From NCBI GenBank assembly GCA_002409455.1, contig DHNI01000026.1:58671-83368 (forward strand): a stretch of 24,698 nt of DNA, written 5' to 3'. Made by a program: the position numbers and the translations under genes. How positions within the stretch are numbered: the first letter of the stretch is position 1; each line of letters starts with the position of its first letter. The stretch is from Firmicutes bacterium UBA5420 (lineage in GTDB: Bacteria; Bacillota; Limnochordia; Darwinibacteriales; Darwinibacteriaceae). Of the stretch, positions 23,176 to 24,698 are shown piece after piece. The notes beneath the pieces were generated by a model. The model saw only the letters and a program-made list of their open reading frames with translations. It was not told the origin of the DNA and did no database searches.

Positions 23176-24137
23176 TCGTGACCTTAATTCGTGATGATCG
23201 AGCTATGAAAGATGTCTATATCGAGACTTTGATCAACTTGGCCAATGAGGATCACAATATTGTTGTCCTTGATGCTGATTTGATGAACTCCAACTCGACG
23301 GTTCATTTTATGAAAGCCCATCCCAAACGGGCCATTAACATGGGAGTGCAAGAGGCAAATATGCTGGGGGCTGCAGCCGGTTTGGCAGCAACAGGTAAAA
23401 TACCTTTTTCCCACACCTTCTCTTGTTTTAATACCAGGCGTGCCCTAGATCAGATCTATATGTCCGTAGCATACGCTAGGCTAAATGTGAAAATCGTAGG
23501 AACCGATCCTGGAATCATGGCTGCATTTAACGGAGGAACCCATATGCCCCTTGAGGATTTGGGCGTTGTGCGGGGTATCCCCACCATGACTGTCATTGAG
23601 CCAGTGGACAATGTTATGATGGAAGCTCTCATAAAAGATGTGGCCTATCTCGATGGACCCGTTTATCTACGGGTGAATCGCAAGGAACCGATGAGAATTT
23701 ATGCTCCTGGCACCAAGTTTACCATTGGTAAGGGAATGACGGTTCGAGATGGCAAGGATCTAACCATTATTGCTAGTGGAATCATGGTTGCTGAAGCACT
23801 GCAAGCTGCCGAACTTTTAGAGGCACAAGGGGTTAGCGTGCGAGTGGTTAATATTTTCACTCTAAAACCGATTGATCGCGAACTTATTGCTAGATGTGCT
23901 CAGGAGACGGGGGCTATTGTAACATGCGAAAATCACAATGTTATTAACGGCCTAGGCTCTGCTGTAGCCGAAGTTCTTGGCGAGACCCACCCGGTACCTT
24001 TAGAACGAGTCGGGGTGCAGGATCTCTTTGGCGAAGTTGGCCCTGTTGATTATTTGCAAAAACGGTTTGAGATGACTGCCGAGCATATCGTTGCAAAAGT
24101 TCAAAAATGCTTAAGCCGAAAGACTAAGGAGGATTGA
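23172..24137 (+). CDS. Transketolase, C-terminal (pyrimidine-binding) subunit
   Basis: This 321-residue protein overlaps the N subunit by four bases (ATGA), so the two halves are translationally coupled and made in equal amounts. GVQEANMLGAAAGLA holds E61, the glutamate that activates the cofactor pyrimidine. The central region has FSCFNTRRALDQIYMSVAY, and the C-terminal transketolase domain begins around residue 190 (TIIASGIMVAEALQAAELL), with CENHNVINGLGSAVAEVL. The length is normal for this subunit. Related split enzymes include transketolases with altered substrates, such as sulfo-sugar types; nothing here decides the substrate. Confidence 0.9.
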   Translation: MIVTLIRDDRAMKDVYIETLINLANEDHNIVVLDADLMNSNSTVHFMKAHPKRAINMGVQEANMLGAAAGLAATGKIPFSHTFSCFNTRRALDQIYMSVAYARLNVKIVGTDPGIMAAFNGGTHMPLEDLGVVRGIPTMTVIEPVDNVMMEALIKDVAYLDGPVYLRVNRKEPMRIYAPGTKFTIGKGMTVRDGKDLTIIASGIMVAEALQAAELLEAQGVSVRVVNIFTLKPIDRELIARCAQETGAIVTCENHNVINGLGSAVAEVLGETHPVPLERVGVQDLFGEVGPVDYLQKRFEMTAEHIVAKVQKCLSRKTKED

Positions 24138-24138
24138 A

Positions 24139-24698
24139 ATGAAGCTAATTAGCCGTAAAGAACCGTATGATTGGGGCTATACGGACATTACCACTGAAGG
24201 GGAACAGGTTAGAGATACCATGATGGACTTTGGTATCCTGCGCCTTCCACAAGGTAAAACGGAGAGCGTTGTAACGGAAAAGGAAGTGGCCTATCTTTTG
24301 ATGGATGGAGCTGCAAAATTCACCTTTGCCGGCCAAACAGTCCATGCCCAGCGGACTTCATTGTTCCACGAGTCTTGTTCTTGCCTTCATGTACCTGCAG
24401 GCAGTTCTGTGGAAATTGTTGCTGAATCTGATCTGGAACTAACCGTTGTTGCCACGACAAATACGAAGCACTTTGACCCGGTCTTTTATTCTGCCGCTGA
24501 TGTTCGTAGTGAAAAGCGGGGTGAAGGTACGATGCAGGAGACTTCGACCAGGATTGTTCGAACCATCTTTGATAAAACCAACACATCAAAGGCCAATCTT
24601 GTTTTAGGAGAAGTGGTTGCGCATCCTGGTAAATGGTCCAGTTATCCGCCCCACCATCATCCCCAACCTGAAATTTACCATTATAGATTCCTGCCCGA
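24139..24698 (+). CDS. iolB: IolB-like 5-deoxy-glucuronate isomerase (3' partial)
   Basis: The ATG at 24139 follows AAGGAGGATTGAA and starts one base after the transketolase stop. The frame is open to the window end, giving 186 of an expected 260-280 residues. The bicupin fold of the IolB/KduI family is apparent: a first cupin with YLLMDGAAKFTFAG, and a second beginning with GKWSSYPPHHHPQPEIYHYRF, in which H172-H174 and E178 are probable metal ligands, matching the IolB motif SSYPPHxHD. IolB converts 5-deoxy-D-glucuronate to 2-deoxy-5-keto-D-gluconate in myo-inositol breakdown. More inositol genes may lie beyond the right edge. KduI is the closest alternative but fits the motif less well. Confidence 0.8.
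   Translation, partial: MKLISRKEPYDWGYTDITTEGEQVRDTMMDFGILRLPQGKTESVVTEKEVAYLLMDGAAKFTFAGQTVHAQRTSLFHESCSCLHVPAGSSVEIVAESDLELTVVATTNTKHFDPVFYSAADVRSEKRGEGTMQETSTRIVRTIFDKTNTSKANLVLGEVVAHPGKWSSYPPHHHPQPEIYHYRFLP

Noticed and set aside
22339..24137. Sulfoquinovose (sulfo-transketolase) pathway as the role of the split transketolase
   Set aside because: No sulfo-sugar isomerase, sulfolactaldehyde-processing gene or sulfonate exporter is visible, and split transketolases are common without that role.

Overview
The window looks like a chromosomal segment of a Bacillota (Firmicutes) bacterium, probably anaerobic or fermentative and possibly diderm. The reasons are strong GGAGG ribosome binding sites, ATG/GTG/TTG starts, RpiR and DeoR sugar regulators, and a two-subunit transketolase. 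The exported proteins, including both ABC solute-binding proteins, have plain AxA-type signal peptides with no lipobox cysteine, which is odd for a monoderm. Genus or species cannot be read from the sequence. No rRNA, tRNA, insertion sequence or CRISPR array was seen.

Layout. (1) 1-2675, plus strand: end of a membrane-type dehydrogenase operon: a gluconate 2-dehydrogenase subunit 3-like protein cut by the window edge, a GMC flavoprotein and a small membrane protein, closed by a terminator at 2726-2755. (2) 2762-3574, minus: an RpiR/SIS regulator. It is divergent from an exported-protein operon at 4043-8644 that encodes a kelch-repeat protein and three tandem purple-acid-phosphatase-like metallophosphoesterases. 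(3) 8697-9530, minus: a second, closely related RpiR regulator. It is divergent from a plus-strand operon at 9803-17825 with a TIM-barrel sugar-phosphate isomerase/epimerase, a PfkB sugar kinase, a binding protein, a fused two-domain permease, an ATPase, a second nearly identical binding protein and an inositol-monophosphatase-family enzyme. (4) 17822-18595, minus: a DeoR regulator. It is divergent from a tightly packed operon running off the right edge: archaeal-type (type II) glyceraldehyde-3-phosphate dehydrogenase, archaeal-type phosphoglycerate kinase, a LarA-family nickel racemase/epimerase, transketolase N and C subunits, and an IolB-like 5-deoxy-glucuronate isomerase (partial).

How the parts may fit. 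Each catabolic block has its own divergent sugar-phosphate-type regulator. Exported phosphoesterases, an AfuABC-like importer, an IMPase-family phosphatase, a PfkB kinase, an isomerase and IolB together suggest uptake and breakdown of a phosphorylated polyol or sugar, with inositol phosphates as one candidate. The transketolase plus GAPDH/PGK pair would be a dedicated route for the C3 products. This is inference. The enzyme families are clear, but the substrate is not.

The most notable sequence-level observations are these. The two rpiR genes carry the same divergent control region, with matched 17-bp operator-like palindromes 135-136 bp apart. The binding-protein gene has been copied as an approximately 1.18-kb unit, including its ribosome binding site and 3' hairpin. 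An archaeal-type GAPDH/PGK pair sits inside an apparently inducible operon. The DeoR control region contains a 10-bp-phased GAAC array.
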